Origin: Sulfitobacter sp. F26169L
Lineage (GTDB): Bacteria; Pseudomonadota; Alphaproteobacteria; Rhodobacterales; Rhodobacteraceae
Length of the DNA stretch: 64,000 nt
Reading direction: 5' to 3'
Assembly (NCBI RefSeq): GCF_026410285.1
Contig: NZ_JAPMLP010000012.1
Span: forward strand, 1 to 64,000
The notes below the pieces were generated by a model. That model saw only the letters and a program-made list of their open reading frames with translations. It was not told the DNA's origin and did no database searches. Positions 43,768 through 52,745 of this stretch are shown here, piece by piece. Each line of letters starts with the position of its first letter. Positions within the stretch are counted from its first letter, which is position 1. A program made the position numbers and the translations under genes.

Positions 43768-45147
43768 TTACCTTTGACGCGCCATATCAGCCGTCCAGCC
43801 CCGTGTTTTTCCGGGGTTCATCAGGCCGTAGGGGTCGGCCTGTTTTTTGAAATCGATTTGTGATGTGTCGATTTCCTTCATGCCACCGTCTTCGATGGTG
43901 ATGACGTGCGGGTCGTAGATGGTGCAACCGTCCGCCTCGATCTCGGCGATTGCCTTGTAGATGTCATCGCGCTTTTGCTGGCGGATGATGGGCAGGGCAA
44001 ACACCTGCACCTCGCCGTGCATCCGCGCAATCTCGTGGTGCCAGAACATCTGGTCGCCGTAGCGTTCCATCTGTTTGGCCACTACCGATGGGTCAATCGG
44101 CTGCGGATAGGCAACCTGCAAATAGGTCCAGTCGGGATCGGCCTTCAGCGCCATCAGGGTTGTGTGGTTCCACCCGCATTCAAACGCGGGCGGCAGGCCG
44201 GCGTCGTGGATTTCCTCCAGTGTCATGGCAAACGGTACACGGCCCTTGCGCCGCTCGACCTCGGCGGTAAAGCGTTCCATATCATCCGGCGCGACCATGG
44301 CAAAAACCGCATCGCGATCATCGGGAAACAGCTCTCCGAACTTGGCGTAATACTGCGAGAACCGCCGCTCGACCACGGTCAGCAGATAGCAATCAAGACC
44401 CGCATCCAGCATATCAAGGCTGAATTGCAGCGCGTCGATATAGCCGTCAAACAGCGCGGCGGTGTGTATCCAGTCGGTCAGCTTGGTCAGTGCAACCTCG
44501 AGTTCCAGAATGATGCCGTTGGTGCCATAGGCGTGCTGGACCTTCTGGATGTCCGGCCCTTCGAGGGTGATGATCTGCGGCTCTTCCTCAATGGTCAGCA
44601 CCTTGACCATACGCACATTGCCATCATCGCGCAGCACGCCGTGGCGCAGCGATCCGATACCGCCCGATCCGCCCGACAGGAACCCGCCGATGGTCGCGAT
44701 TTTGCGGGTGGAGGGGTACATCAGCAACTGCTGGCCGGTTTCGGCGCAGGCATCGTCCAGGCGGGCGATGCGTGCACCCGCTTGCGTACGCGCCCAGCCT
44801 TCGCCGATCTCGATGATCTTGTTCAGGCCGGTAATGTCCAGCACGACGCCGCCTTCCATCGGCACACACTGGCCATAGTTGCCTGTACCCCCACCGCGGA
44901 TCGTGACGGGAATGGCATGGCGTGCGATGGCTGCGGCCACGCGCACGACCTCGTCCTGCGTGCGCGGGGTCACGATCACATCGGCGCGCTTGTCCGCAAG
45001 CTGCTCTTTCAGAAGGGGGCTGTACCAGTAATAATCCAGCGACCGCGCCTTGATCACGCCCGCGTCGGTGCTGGTGCGGATACCTTCGATATCAGCCAGA
45101 AACCCTGACAGATCGTGCTGCGATTCCGTTTTAGTCTCTACGCTCAT
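43768..45147 (-). CDS. FAD-linked oxidase (VAO/PCMH fold)
   Basis: A 459-aa flavoprotein. The PCMH FAD-binding domain covers about 50-225: IVTPRTQDEVVRV, PVTIRGGGTGNYGQ (80-93, the pyrophosphate loop) and IGGFLSGGSGGIGSLRHG. The C-terminal half is the substrate domain and ends GLMNPGKTRGW. No signal peptide or BBE-type Cys is evident. VAO-family members oxidise alcohols, 2-hydroxy acids or amines. With RidA downstream, amine-to-imine oxidation is an attractive guess, not shown. Overlaps the amidohydrolase gene by ATGA. Confidence 0.89.
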   Translation of the reverse strand: MSVETKTESQHDLSGFLADIEGIRTSTDAGVIKARSLDYYWYSPLLKEQLADKRADVIVTPRTQDEVVRVAAAIARHAIPVTIRGGGTGNYGQCVPMEGGVVLDITGLNKIIEIGEGWARTQAGARIARLDDACAETGQQLLMYPSTRKIATIGGFLSGGSGGIGSLRHGVLRDDGNVRMVKVLTIEEEPQIITLEGPDIQKVQHAYGTNGIILELEVALTKLTDWIHTAALFDGYIDALQFSLDMLDAGLDCYLLTVVERRFSQYYAKFGELFPDDRDAVFAMVAPDDMERFTAEVERRKGRVPFAMTLEEIHDAGLPPAFECGWNHTTLMALKADPDWTYLQVAYPQPIDPSVVAKQMERYGDQMFWHHEIARMHGEVQVFALPIIRQQKRDDIYKAIAEIEADGCTIYDPHVITIEDGGMKEIDTSQIDFKKQADPYGLMNPGKTRGWTADMARQR

Positions 45148-46310
45148 GCCAAGATTTCTCCATTTCGGTATATGTGCCTGACGGCTGAAGGGCGGGAAAT
45201 CGCATCGTGCAGATCGCTTGCCTGCACTGCGATGAAATTTGCAGGCGCGCCAACGGTAAGCGGTGTGACCGCCGCACCGTCACACCAGCGCGCAGCCCCT
45301 TGCGTGATCGCATCGATCCACGCGGCGGGTTCAAGCTGCGCCAGATGCACACCGCCGCGATAGACATCAAACAGATCGTAATCGCCGTAGGGAAAGAACA
45401 CATCACACACGTTGTCAGAGGCAATTATCACATCGACCCCCGCCAGCGCTGCCTCTTTCATCGGGGCAATGCCGCGCAGGCGCGGGGTGCGATCCGGCGC
45501 GTTGTCCTGTAAATAGCTGTTGGTGGTGGGCAGCACCACAAGCCCGACCTGCGCCGCCGCGGCACGTTCCAGAACGGCCTTCACCTCATCCTGCGGACGG
45601 ACGGACAGGGAACAGGCGTGACCACATAAAACCGAAGGCCCGTCGCGGCGCTGTGCGGCCTGATCCACGATCAGATCAAACCCTTGCGCCTCACTCTCCA
45701 GCCCTTCGTCAACGTGGAAATCAAGCGGCAGGTCGTGGGCATCCGACAGGGCGAACACATCCGCAACCTTGTCTGCCAACCCGTCATTGCGATAGATGAA
45801 CGCGCCGAAAACACCGCCGGTTTTGCGCACGTGGGCGGCAATCTGTTCGCCCGATTCAGCCAGCAGATCAATCGGAGACAGCGAGGCCAGTTGCAGATCG
45901 ACGCGGCCGCGCCATTCGCGCGCAAGATCATCCATCACCCCCCACGCCACGGGCACTTCAGCGGTGTTCCAATCAACATGCGTGCGCATCGCGGCAACGC
46001 CGTGGCGATACGCCTTTTCCATGGCCAGACTTGCGCGGGCATACAGATCATCGGCGGTCCAGTTGGATTTATCCGCCTGCATCCGCTCTATCGCGTCAAA
46101 CAGGGATACCGCACCGGCACCTGTGCGCCGGGTTGTGAATGTTTTGTCCAGATGCACATGCGCATCGGCCATCAGCGGCAGGATCAGGGTGGCGGCGGGG
46201 GCGGCAGACGGGGTGAGCGCGGCAATCTTTCCGCCCGAAAGGCGCAGATCAACCACATCATCCGCCCCCCCCAGTCGAACACCTGTCAGCTGTGCATCAG
46301 GTCCCATCAT
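45144..46310 (-). CDS. Cytosine-deaminase-like amidohydrolase
   Basis: A 388-aa metal-dependent hydrolase. The metal site begins DAHVHLDKT (49-57, His51 and His53), then MRTHVDWN, LDFHVDEG with the next His and catalytic Glu, LCGHACSL and IASDNVCD with the metal Asp. This HxHxDK, H, H-E, D layout is that of cytosine/isoguanine/creatinine deaminases. GGGAAAG precedes tandem ATG codons at 46310, and the start overlaps the permease stop. It probably deaminates or opens a heterocyclic ring imported by the operon's ABC system. Confidence 0.9.
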   Translation of the reverse strand: MMGPDAQLTGVRLGGADDVVDLRLSGGKIAALTPSAAPAATLILPLMADAHVHLDKTFTTRRTGAGAVSLFDAIERMQADKSNWTADDLYARASLAMEKAYRHGVAAMRTHVDWNTAEVPVAWGVMDDLAREWRGRVDLQLASLSPIDLLAESGEQIAAHVRKTGGVFGAFIYRNDGLADKVADVFALSDAHDLPLDFHVDEGLESEAQGFDLIVDQAAQRRDGPSVLCGHACSLSVRPQDEVKAVLERAAAAQVGLVVLPTTNSYLQDNAPDRTPRLRGIAPMKEAALAGVDVIIASDNVCDVFFPYGDYDLFDVYRGGVHLAQLEPAAWIDAITQGAARWCDGAAVTPLTVGAPANFIAVQASDLHDAISRPSAVRHIYRNGEILA

Positions 46311-47161
46311 CTTTCCCGCTTGATCTCGCTCTCGTGCCATTTGCCGAGGACAAGTTTGGACAGAAACGACGTGGCAAGGAAAATGGCGATGCCCAGCAGC
46401 GATACAAGCAGCAGTGCCGCAAACATCTTCGGTATTTCGTTGCGAAAGCTTGATTCCAGAATACGCGATGCAAGGCCGGTGTTCTGCCCCGCGCTGCCTG
46501 CCACAAATTCGGCTACAACCGCACCGATCAGCGCCAGCCCACCGGCAATCTTCAGCGCCGCCATAAAATAGGGCAGCGCGCTTGGCACCAGCAAAAAGCG
46601 CAGGCGCTGCCACGGGGTGGCGTGGTAGAGGCTAAACATATCACGCAAATTGTGATCCGCACTGCGGATGCCGATAACGGTGTTTGACAGGATCGGAAAG
46701 AACGCCACAATCCACGCGCAAATCAGCAGCGCGGAAAACGTGCTGTCCACATAGATCAGGATCAGCGGCGCAATCGCGACAATCGGCGTCACCTGAAGAA
46801 TGACCGCAAAGGGAAACAGGCTCATCTCGACGGTGCGCGACAGGGCAAACAACATGCCCAGCAACACGCCGCCGATCATCGCCAGTGCCAGGGACATCAG
46901 CGTCAGCTTTACCGTGAACCACGCCGAACCGAGCAGCGACGGCCCCTCGACCCAGAGGGTTTTGAGGATCAGACTGGGCGCGGGAATAAGATAGTGGGGC
47001 ACTTCGTTATACCACACCAGAAACTCCCACAGCAGCACCGCAATCACCAAAGCGCCGAGCGGCATAATCACCTGCATCCGCTTGTCGCGCCGCTCGCGTT
47101 GAAGCTGTGACGCGTTCATCATCACGGGCGTGTCTTCGTCGTGGATTTCAATGGTCGACAT
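46307..47161 (-). CDS. ABC transporter permease (NitT/TauT type)
   Basis: A 284-aa inner-membrane permease with six helices. The EAA loop reads AVTPWQRLRFLLVPSALPYFMAALKIAGG-like, here ATPWQRLRFLLVPSALPYF near residue 190, the site that contacts the ATPase. The start lies inside the ATPase gene (14-base overlap). Partner of the 47148 ATPase and the 42743 binding protein. Confidence 0.93.
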   Translation of the reverse strand: MSTIEIHDEDTPVMMNASQLQRERRDKRMQVIMPLGALVIAVLLWEFLVWYNEVPHYLIPAPSLILKTLWVEGPSLLGSAWFTVKLTLMSLALAMIGGVLLGMLFALSRTVEMSLFPFAVILQVTPIVAIAPLILIYVDSTFSALLICAWIVAFFPILSNTVIGIRSADHNLRDMFSLYHATPWQRLRFLLVPSALPYFMAALKIAGGLALIGAVVAEFVAGSAGQNTGLASRILESSFRNEIPKMFAALLLVSLLGIAIFLATSFLSKLVLGKWHESEIKRER

Positions 47162-47936
47162 TGGTCATCGTCCTCTCTAGCGCTTGGGTGACGGTGCGTG
47201 CGTGTTCGCCGAATTCGGCAGATGTGCGGTATTCATCCGTACGCCCCACGGCGCGCGGCAGCTCGATCTCTTCGATCACGCGGCCCGGCCTTGCGCCCAT
47301 CAGCACAACGCGGCTGGACATATAGACCGATTCAAAAACACTGTGGGTCACGAATATGACCGTAAGGTTGTTTTCTTCCCACAGGCGCAGCACATCATTG
47401 TTCAGCTTGAAGCGGGTGATTTCATCCAATGCCGCAAACGGCTCGTCCAGCAGCAGCAGCTTGGGGTTTGTCACCAGCGCGCGCGCAATCGACACCCGCA
47501 TTTTCATCCCGCCCGACAATTCGCGCGGATAGGATTTATGAAACTTTGACAATCCCACCTGCGCCAATACTTCGGTGATCCGCGGAGTTGCATCCCTGCG
47601 CGACACGCCCTGCAAGCGCAGCGGCAGAAACACATTGTCGAAAACATTGGCCCACGGCATCAGCGTGGCATCCTGAAACACATAGCCGATATCGCCGGTT
47701 TCACCGCCCTGCCCTGCGGGATGGCCGTTTACGTCAATTTCGCCCGCCGAGACAGACAGCAAACCCGCAATCATCTTCAGCGCTGTTGATTTCCCGCACC
47801 CCGACGGGCCGAGGAAGGACACAAACTCACCCTCGGAGATTGTCAGCGACATGTCCTTGATCGCCACGGTGCCATTGCCAAAAATCTTGTGGACATTGCG
47901 AACGTCTATCAATGCGTCTACGGGCTGCGCTGCCAT
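47148..47936 (-). CDS. ABC transporter ATP-binding protein (NitT/TauT type)
   Basis: A 262-aa ABC ATPase. Walker A GPSGCGKST (43-51), Q-loop YVFQDATLMPW, signature LSGGM (140-144) followed by KMRVSIARAL, Walker B LLLLDEP (160-166) and H-loop FVTHSVFE. These match SsuB/TauB/ThiZ-like ATPases. It is the second gene of the operon, five bases after the creatininase-family gene, and energises uptake with the overlapping permease. Confidence 0.95.
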   Translation of the reverse strand: MAAQPVDALIDVRNVHKIFGNGTVAIKDMSLTISEGEFVSFLGPSGCGKSTALKMIAGLLSVSAGEIDVNGHPAGQGGETGDIGYVFQDATLMPWANVFDNVFLPLRLQGVSRRDATPRITEVLAQVGLSKFHKSYPRELSGGMKMRVSIARALVTNPKLLLLDEPFAALDEITRFKLNNDVLRLWEENNLTVIFVTHSVFESVYMSSRVVLMGARPGRVIEEIELPRAVGRTDEYRTSAEFGEHARTVTQALERTMTNVDH

Positions 47937-47940
47937 TTAT

Positions 47941-48741
47941 CTACCACTCCGGTTCGTTGTTAAGCCACGCAGGGTCAGCGCGATCAATTTCTGCAAACAC
48001 TTCGACCAGCCGGTCGGTCACATAGTCCAGCGTTTCACGGCCCTTTTGTGCGGTTGCGATGCTGGCGTCACCGCAGGCTCCTGCCGGATGCAGATCCTGT
48101 GCCTGCCAGCCGAGCTTGGCCCCGCCGCCGATGCGGATATGTGAAAAATCACGGATCAGCGTATCTGTCAGCGGGCGGAAATTGCGCGCCTTTTCCATTT
48201 TCACCAGATCAGGTGCCATTGCCAGCATGATAGAGGTTTCCAAATCACCGGCGTGAATACCGACTGTCTGTTCATCTTCGGAATACAGCCCGTCCGGCAG
48301 GCCAAAGCCGAACCAGTTCACCGAAAAGGCGAGCATGTTGTGCCGGATACGCAATTCGCGCACCACCATATCCATTGTGCTGATCTGGCCGCCGTGACTG
48401 TTGAGCAGCACAATCTTGCGCACCCCGCTGCGCGCCACAGATGCGCCTATTTCGGTCCAGACCCGTGCAAGCGTTTCCCCGCTGAGCGTCAGCGTACCGG
48501 GATAACGGGAATGTTCGTCACTTTTACCGACCGGCTGCGTGGGCAAAAACAAGACCGGCGAATCTTCGGGCAGCTTTTCGGCCAGCAGCTTGGTCAGGCC
48601 ATCCGCCACTGCCGCATCAACACACAGAGGCAAATGCGGCCCGTGTTGTTCAATTGCGCCAACCGGTAACACCGCAATGATCCGGTCATGATCAAGCTGC
48701 GCAAATTCCTCACTCGTGTAGTTCGCCCAAAAATGTTCCAT
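47941..48741 (-). CDS. Creatininase-family amidohydrolase
   Basis: A 266-aa metal-dependent amidase, first gene of the RutR-type operon. Metal ligands by comparison with creatininase: Glu31 and His33 in GAIEQHGPHLP, Asp42, His116 in NSHGGQ, and Glu168 in HAGDLETS. The family opens cyclic amides (creatinine, formamidopyrimidine derivatives) and includes cofactor-maturation hydrolases. GAAGG sits five bases before ATG 48741. Acting with the amidohydrolase at 45144 it points to ring opening of a small N-heterocycle. Confidence 0.92.
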   Translation of the reverse strand: MEHFWANYTSEEFAQLDHDRIIAVLPVGAIEQHGPHLPLCVDAAVADGLTKLLAEKLPEDSPVLFLPTQPVGKSDEHSRYPGTLTLSGETLARVWTEIGASVARSGVRKIVLLNSHGGQISTMDMVVRELRIRHNMLAFSVNWFGFGLPDGLYSEDEQTVGIHAGDLETSIMLAMAPDLVKMEKARNFRPLTDTLIRDFSHIRIGGGAKLGWQAQDLHPAGACGDASIATAQKGRETLDYVTDRLVEVFAEIDRADPAWLNNEPEW

Positions 48742-48780
48742 GACTGCCTTCGTTAGTTAATTCGTTATCTTTACCCAAGC

Positions 48781-48795
48781 TGACCGATCGGTCAA
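48781..48795. promoter_or_regulatory. RutR-box-like operator overlapping a -35 element
   Basis: TGACCGATCGGTCA at 48781-48794 is a perfect 14-bp palindrome. Read on minus it is TTGACCGATCGGTCA, close to the E. coli RutR consensus TTGACCAnnTGGTCAA. TTGACC itself can serve as a -35 box, with AAAGAT 17 bases downstream as a weak -10, 40 bases before the creatininase start. Binding here would block the promoter of the operon that ends in the rutR-like gene. Confidence 0.72.
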
Positions 48796-48839
48796 ACCAT
48801 TTACGCGCGTCTGCTGCCTCTTCAGGGCAACGGAATTTT

Positions 48840-51209
48840 TCAGTAATCCAGCGTGCGCCCGGGGGTGAGGCCGTTCACGGCAGCAACAATCGACGCGGCA
48901 TCGATGCCGAAATGACTGTACAGGTCCTGAATGGTGCCGGTTTGGCCGAAATGTTCGACCCCCAAGGGAATGGTCCGGTGCCCCCGGACAGAGCCGAGCC
49001 ACGACAGCGTGGCCGGATGCCCGTCAATCACCGTCAGAATACTACACTCGCGCGGGAGGTCTTTTAGCAGGGTTTCGATATGTGATTGCGCATTTTCGTT
49101 ACCACCGGCACGCGCACGGCGCGCGGCAGTCCAGCCCGCATTAAGGCGGTCCGCTGATGTAACGGCCAGAACCCCCACATCACGGCGACTGCCCGCGATA
49201 CGCCCTGCCGCGGCGATAGCTTCGGGGGCAACAACGCCTTGATATGCAATCACGATCTCGCAGTTCGGGCCGGGTTTGCGCAGCCAATACGCACCATCGA
49301 TTGCACCGCGCCTGAAATCATCGTCCACCCGTTTTCCCGGCTGGGAAATCGGATTTGTCGACAGGCGCAGATAAACCGATCCGCCGGTTTCCTCGCGCAG
49401 CCACGTCCGCTCGTCCGGGTCGTTGCTGCCGTCGCGTTGCAGGTAATCGAATGCCCATTCCATAATCACGGCCAACTCATCCGCGAAAGCAGGTTCGAAC
49501 GCGGCCAGCCCGTCCTGGGACATGCCGATCAGGGGGGCGGCTATGGACTGGTGCGCGCCGCCTTCGGGCGCCAGCGTCACACCGGACGGGGTGCCGACAA
49601 TCATAAAGCGCGCGTCCTGATAACACGCGTAATTCAGCGCATCCAGACCGCGCGACACAAACGGATCATAGACCGTGCCAATAGGGATCAGCCGTTTGCC
49701 GAACAGCGAATGTGACAGCCCCGCCGCCGCCAGCAGCAAAAACAGGTTCATCTCGGCGATGCCCAGTTCGATGTGCTGGCCTTCGGGGGTAAACTCCCAT
49801 TTCGCGGTCGAGGGGATGTTTTCGGCCTTGAACGTGTCTTCCTGCGTTTCGCGCGCAAACAGTTTACGCCGGTTCACCCACGGCCCCAGATTGGTGGTGC
49901 CTGTCACATCGGGCGAGGTGGTCACAATCCGCGCGGCAAGCGTGCTGTCCCCTTTGGACAGATCATCAAGGATTTTGCCAAACGCCATCTGGGTCGAAAG
50001 CTCGCGATCGGTCGAGATTTCAATCGCGGGGACTACCAGCTTGTCATCATCGAAACGGCGCGCACCATCGGCAAAGAACACCACGTTGTCCAGAAACTGC
50101 CGCAGCGCGTCAGGGTCATCAACGGTTGCGAACCTGTCCCATTCCTGCCCCTCGGGAACGCCCATGTGGGTTTGCCAATCGGCCATCTGGGTTTTGTTCA
50201 TCAGGCCGCCGTGGTTGTCCTTGTGCCCTGCAATCGGCGTGCCCCAGCCCTTGATCGTGTAGGCCAGAAAGCAGACCGGCCTGTCGTGATCAATGGCGGC
50301 AAAAGTCTCGGCCATGGTTTCCACACAGTTGCCGCCAAGGTTCTCCATCAACTCTGCCAGTTCGTCGTCGTCACGCTTTTCAATCAGGGCCGTTACATCG
50401 CCCTGATCCCCCAGCGCATCCATCAGCCGTTTGCGCCAGACAGCGCCGCCCATAAACGTCAGCGCGGAATACAACTGGTTGGGGCAGTTATCGATCCACG
50501 CGCGCAGCTTTTCCCCCCCGGGTTCGGCAAAGGCTGCCCGTTGCAATGCACCGTATTTGATGCGCACCACGTCCCATCCGAAGGCGTCAAAAATCTGCTC
50601 GACCCGTTTGAACAGCCCTTCGCGCACCACCCCGTCCAGCGATTGGCGGTTGTAATCGATGATCCACCAGCAGTTGCGCAACCCGTTTTTCCAGCCTTCC
50701 TGCAAGGCTTCATAGATGTTGCCCTCGTCCAGTTCGGCATCCCCGACCAGCGCCACCATGCGGCCCATCTTGCGCCCGCTGTCCCATGATTTTGCCTCGA
50801 TGTAGTCCTGCACGATCGACGCAAACGACGTAACCGCCACACCCAGCCCGACCGAGCCGGTCGAGAAATCGACATCGTCGATATCCTTGGTGCGCGACGG
50901 ATAGCTTTGCACACCGCCGAACCCGCGAAAGTTCTCCATTTTTTCGCGGGTCTGGTTGCCCATCAGATATTGCATCGCATGAAAGACGGGCGAAGCATGG
51001 GGTTTGACCGCCACACGGTCTTCGGGCCGCAATGTCTGGAAATAGAGCGCTGTCATAATCGACACCATAGATGCCGAGGACGCCTGATGCCCGCCCACCT
51101 TGATCCCGTCCTCTTTGGGGCGGATGTGGTTTGCATTATGGATCATCCAGTGTGACAGCCAAAGCAGGCGCTGTTCGATAGTTTTCAGGGGCGTATGTGC
51201 TGACGGCAT
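48840..51209 (-). CDS. Homodimeric E1 / transketolase-like 2-oxoacid dehydrogenase (AceE-like)
   Basis: A 789-aa thiamine-diphosphate enzyme of the single-chain E1 type; E. coli AceE has 887. The TPP/Mg motif GDAELDEGN begins at 156 with IIDYNRQSLDG at 183-193; KVGGHQASSASMVSIMTALYF and FTPEGQHIELGIAEMNLFLLLAA follow the AceE/transketolase pattern. The N-terminal E2-docking stretch of AceE is largely lacking and no E2 or E3 gene is nearby, so it may borrow chromosomal partners or act as a decarboxylase or ketolase. Divergent from an Lrp/AsnC regulator, suggesting amino-acid-derived 2-oxoacids. Confidence 0.88.
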   Translation of the reverse strand: MPSAHTPLKTIEQRLLWLSHWMIHNANHIRPKEDGIKVGGHQASSASMVSIMTALYFQTLRPEDRVAVKPHASPVFHAMQYLMGNQTREKMENFRGFGGVQSYPSRTKDIDDVDFSTGSVGLGVAVTSFASIVQDYIEAKSWDSGRKMGRMVALVGDAELDEGNIYEALQEGWKNGLRNCWWIIDYNRQSLDGVVREGLFKRVEQIFDAFGWDVVRIKYGALQRAAFAEPGGEKLRAWIDNCPNQLYSALTFMGGAVWRKRLMDALGDQGDVTALIEKRDDDELAELMENLGGNCVETMAETFAAIDHDRPVCFLAYTIKGWGTPIAGHKDNHGGLMNKTQMADWQTHMGVPEGQEWDRFATVDDPDALRQFLDNVVFFADGARRFDDDKLVVPAIEISTDRELSTQMAFGKILDDLSKGDSTLAARIVTTSPDVTGTTNLGPWVNRRKLFARETQEDTFKAENIPSTAKWEFTPEGQHIELGIAEMNLFLLLAAAGLSHSLFGKRLIPIGTVYDPFVSRGLDALNYACYQDARFMIVGTPSGVTLAPEGGAHQSIAAPLIGMSQDGLAAFEPAFADELAVIMEWAFDYLQRDGSNDPDERTWLREETGGSVYLRLSTNPISQPGKRVDDDFRRGAIDGAYWLRKPGPNCEIVIAYQGVVAPEAIAAAGRIAGSRRDVGVLAVTSADRLNAGWTAARRARAGGNENAQSHIETLLKDLPRECSILTVIDGHPATLSWLGSVRGHRTIPLGVEHFGQTGTIQDLYSHFGIDAASIVAAVNGLTPGRTLDY

Positions 51210-51335
51210 GGCGGATTATCCTGCAAAAACATGTTTCATCGTGCTATATCACCACTCATCCTAGTGTGTCCTTGCAAGATCAATCAATGACTGGCAGCAT
51301 TTTAGCGACTATCACCCTGAAACAGGATAAATCTA

Positions 51336-51803
51336 GTGAATCGCCCCAAGATTGATCAATTCGACATTCAACTCTTGCAGCAACTGCGCAAGGACGGGCG
51401 GATGTCGATCAATGATCTGTCCCGCGCCGTGGGGCTGAGCGCGACACCGGTTTCACGCCGTCTGAAACACCTCGAAGAGTCGGGTATCATCAGGGGATAT
51501 TGCGCCCTGATTGACGAGGTGGCGCTGGGGTACAGCATATCGGTGTTTGTATCGGTCCAGTTGGACAAACAGGTCGATGCCGCATTGGAAACATTTGAAT
51601 CTGCTGTTCAGGAATTTCCCGAAGTGGTGGATTGCTGGCTGATGACCGGCAACCGCGATTATATGTTGCGTGTCGCCACCGCAGATCTGCAGGAATTCGA
51701 GCAGTTTCTGGTTGGTCGTCTGACGAAGGTGAAGGGTGTGGCCTCTATTGAGTCCTCCATTCCGCTCAGGCGCATCAAATCCGACATCGCGCGCACCGTC
51801 TGA
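51336..51803 (+). CDS. Lrp/AsnC-family transcriptional regulator
   Basis: A 155-aa feast/famine regulator. HTH: DGRMSINDLSRAVGLSATPVSRRLKHLEESGII at about 20-52; the RAM ligand domain follows with VDCWLMTGNRDYMLRVATAD. The start is GTG 51336 with AGGA ten bases upstream. Divergent from the AceE-like gene over a 126-base gap, it most likely activates that gene in response to an amino acid, as BkdR and similar regulators do (inference). Confidence 0.93.
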   Translation: MNRPKIDQFDIQLLQQLRKDGRMSINDLSRAVGLSATPVSRRLKHLEESGIIRGYCALIDEVALGYSISVFVSVQLDKQVDAALETFESAVQEFPEVVDCWLMTGNRDYMLRVATADLQEFEQFLVGRLTKVKGVASIESSIPLRRIKSDIARTV

Positions 51804-51892
51804 ACCGCCAACCACAAAAGCGGAACCTTGCGCGCCGGATGCTGGTTGATCCTTTGAAACGCTTTCAGCAACCGGATTTCCAGAGGGTCGCC

Positions 51893-52705
51893 ATGACAGA
51901 CATCACGCCAGACAGCCCGAGCGATGCGCGCAACAAAAGTGAAGGCGCGGGGAAAACTGCCGCGCTTTACCGAATGGCGATGCCGGGGCATCTTTGCCCG
52001 TTTGGGCTGAAATCAAAATCGCTGCTTGAGCGTAAAGGGTACAAGGTAGATGACAACCTGTTGGAAACCCGGGATCAGGTAGATGCATTCATGCAAGCGC
52101 ATAATGTCGACACCACGCCAACCACCTACATCGATGGCGAGATGGTCGGCGGGTACACAGACCTGAAAGCGCATTTCGGCTATCGCGTTCTGGGTGAGGA
52201 CGACACAACCTACCGCCCTGTTATCGCGATTTTCGGCTGCACCTCGCTGATGGCACTGGCCGTTATCCTTAACCTTTATCAAGGATTTCCTATCGCCACC
52301 TGGCTGATGTGGTTCTTTGCGATGTCGATGGTCGCGCTGGCGATCCAGAAGTTGCAGGATGTCGAAAGCTTTGTGAACGGTTTTCTGGGCTATGATCTGT
52401 TGGCGCGGCGATATGTGCCCTATGGCTATGCCTATCCCTATGCCGAACTTTATGCAGGTGTCGGCATGATGGCGTTGATCGGGTCAGGCAGCGCGCTGAT
52501 CTGGCTGGTTGCGCCTGTGGGGATATTTATCGGAACAATCGGCGCTGTCAGCGTGATCAAAGCGGTTTACATCGACAAACGCGAACTGACCTGCGCCTGT
52601 GTCGGCGGAGATTCCAAAGTGCCGCTCGGCTTTATCTCGCTCAGCGAAAACCTGATTATGCTGGCCATGGGGTTCTGGATGTTGGGCCGATACATTGCGG
52701 GCTAA
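51893..52705 (+). CDS. Glutaredoxin-MauE/DoxX-like membrane fusion protein
   Basis: A 270-aa protein. Residues 1-100 form a monothiol glutaredoxin-like domain: HLCPFGLKSKSLLERKGY (Cys35) and TTPTTYIDGEMVGGY with the cis-Pro loop. Residues 108-270 have four to five membrane helices and the MauE-type segment LTCACVGGDSKVPLGFISLSEN (Cys234, Cys236). Such proteins pass reducing equivalents across or along the membrane. GAGGG precedes ATG 51893. The co-transcribed 52746 protein gives no clue to the client; no methylamine dehydrogenase gene is nearby. Confidence 0.87.
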   Translation: MTDITPDSPSDARNKSEGAGKTAALYRMAMPGHLCPFGLKSKSLLERKGYKVDDNLLETRDQVDAFMQAHNVDTTPTTYIDGEMVGGYTDLKAHFGYRVLGEDDTTYRPVIAIFGCTSLMALAVILNLYQGFPIATWLMWFFAMSMVALAIQKLQDVESFVNGFLGYDLLARRYVPYGYAYPYAELYAGVGMMALIGSGSALIWLVAPVGIFIGTIGAVSVIKAVYIDKRELTCACVGGDSKVPLGFISLSENLIMLAMGFWMLGRYIAG

Positions 52706-52745
52706 GGCATGTGAAAGAGAACAGATCAGTGAGGTGAAAGACAAG

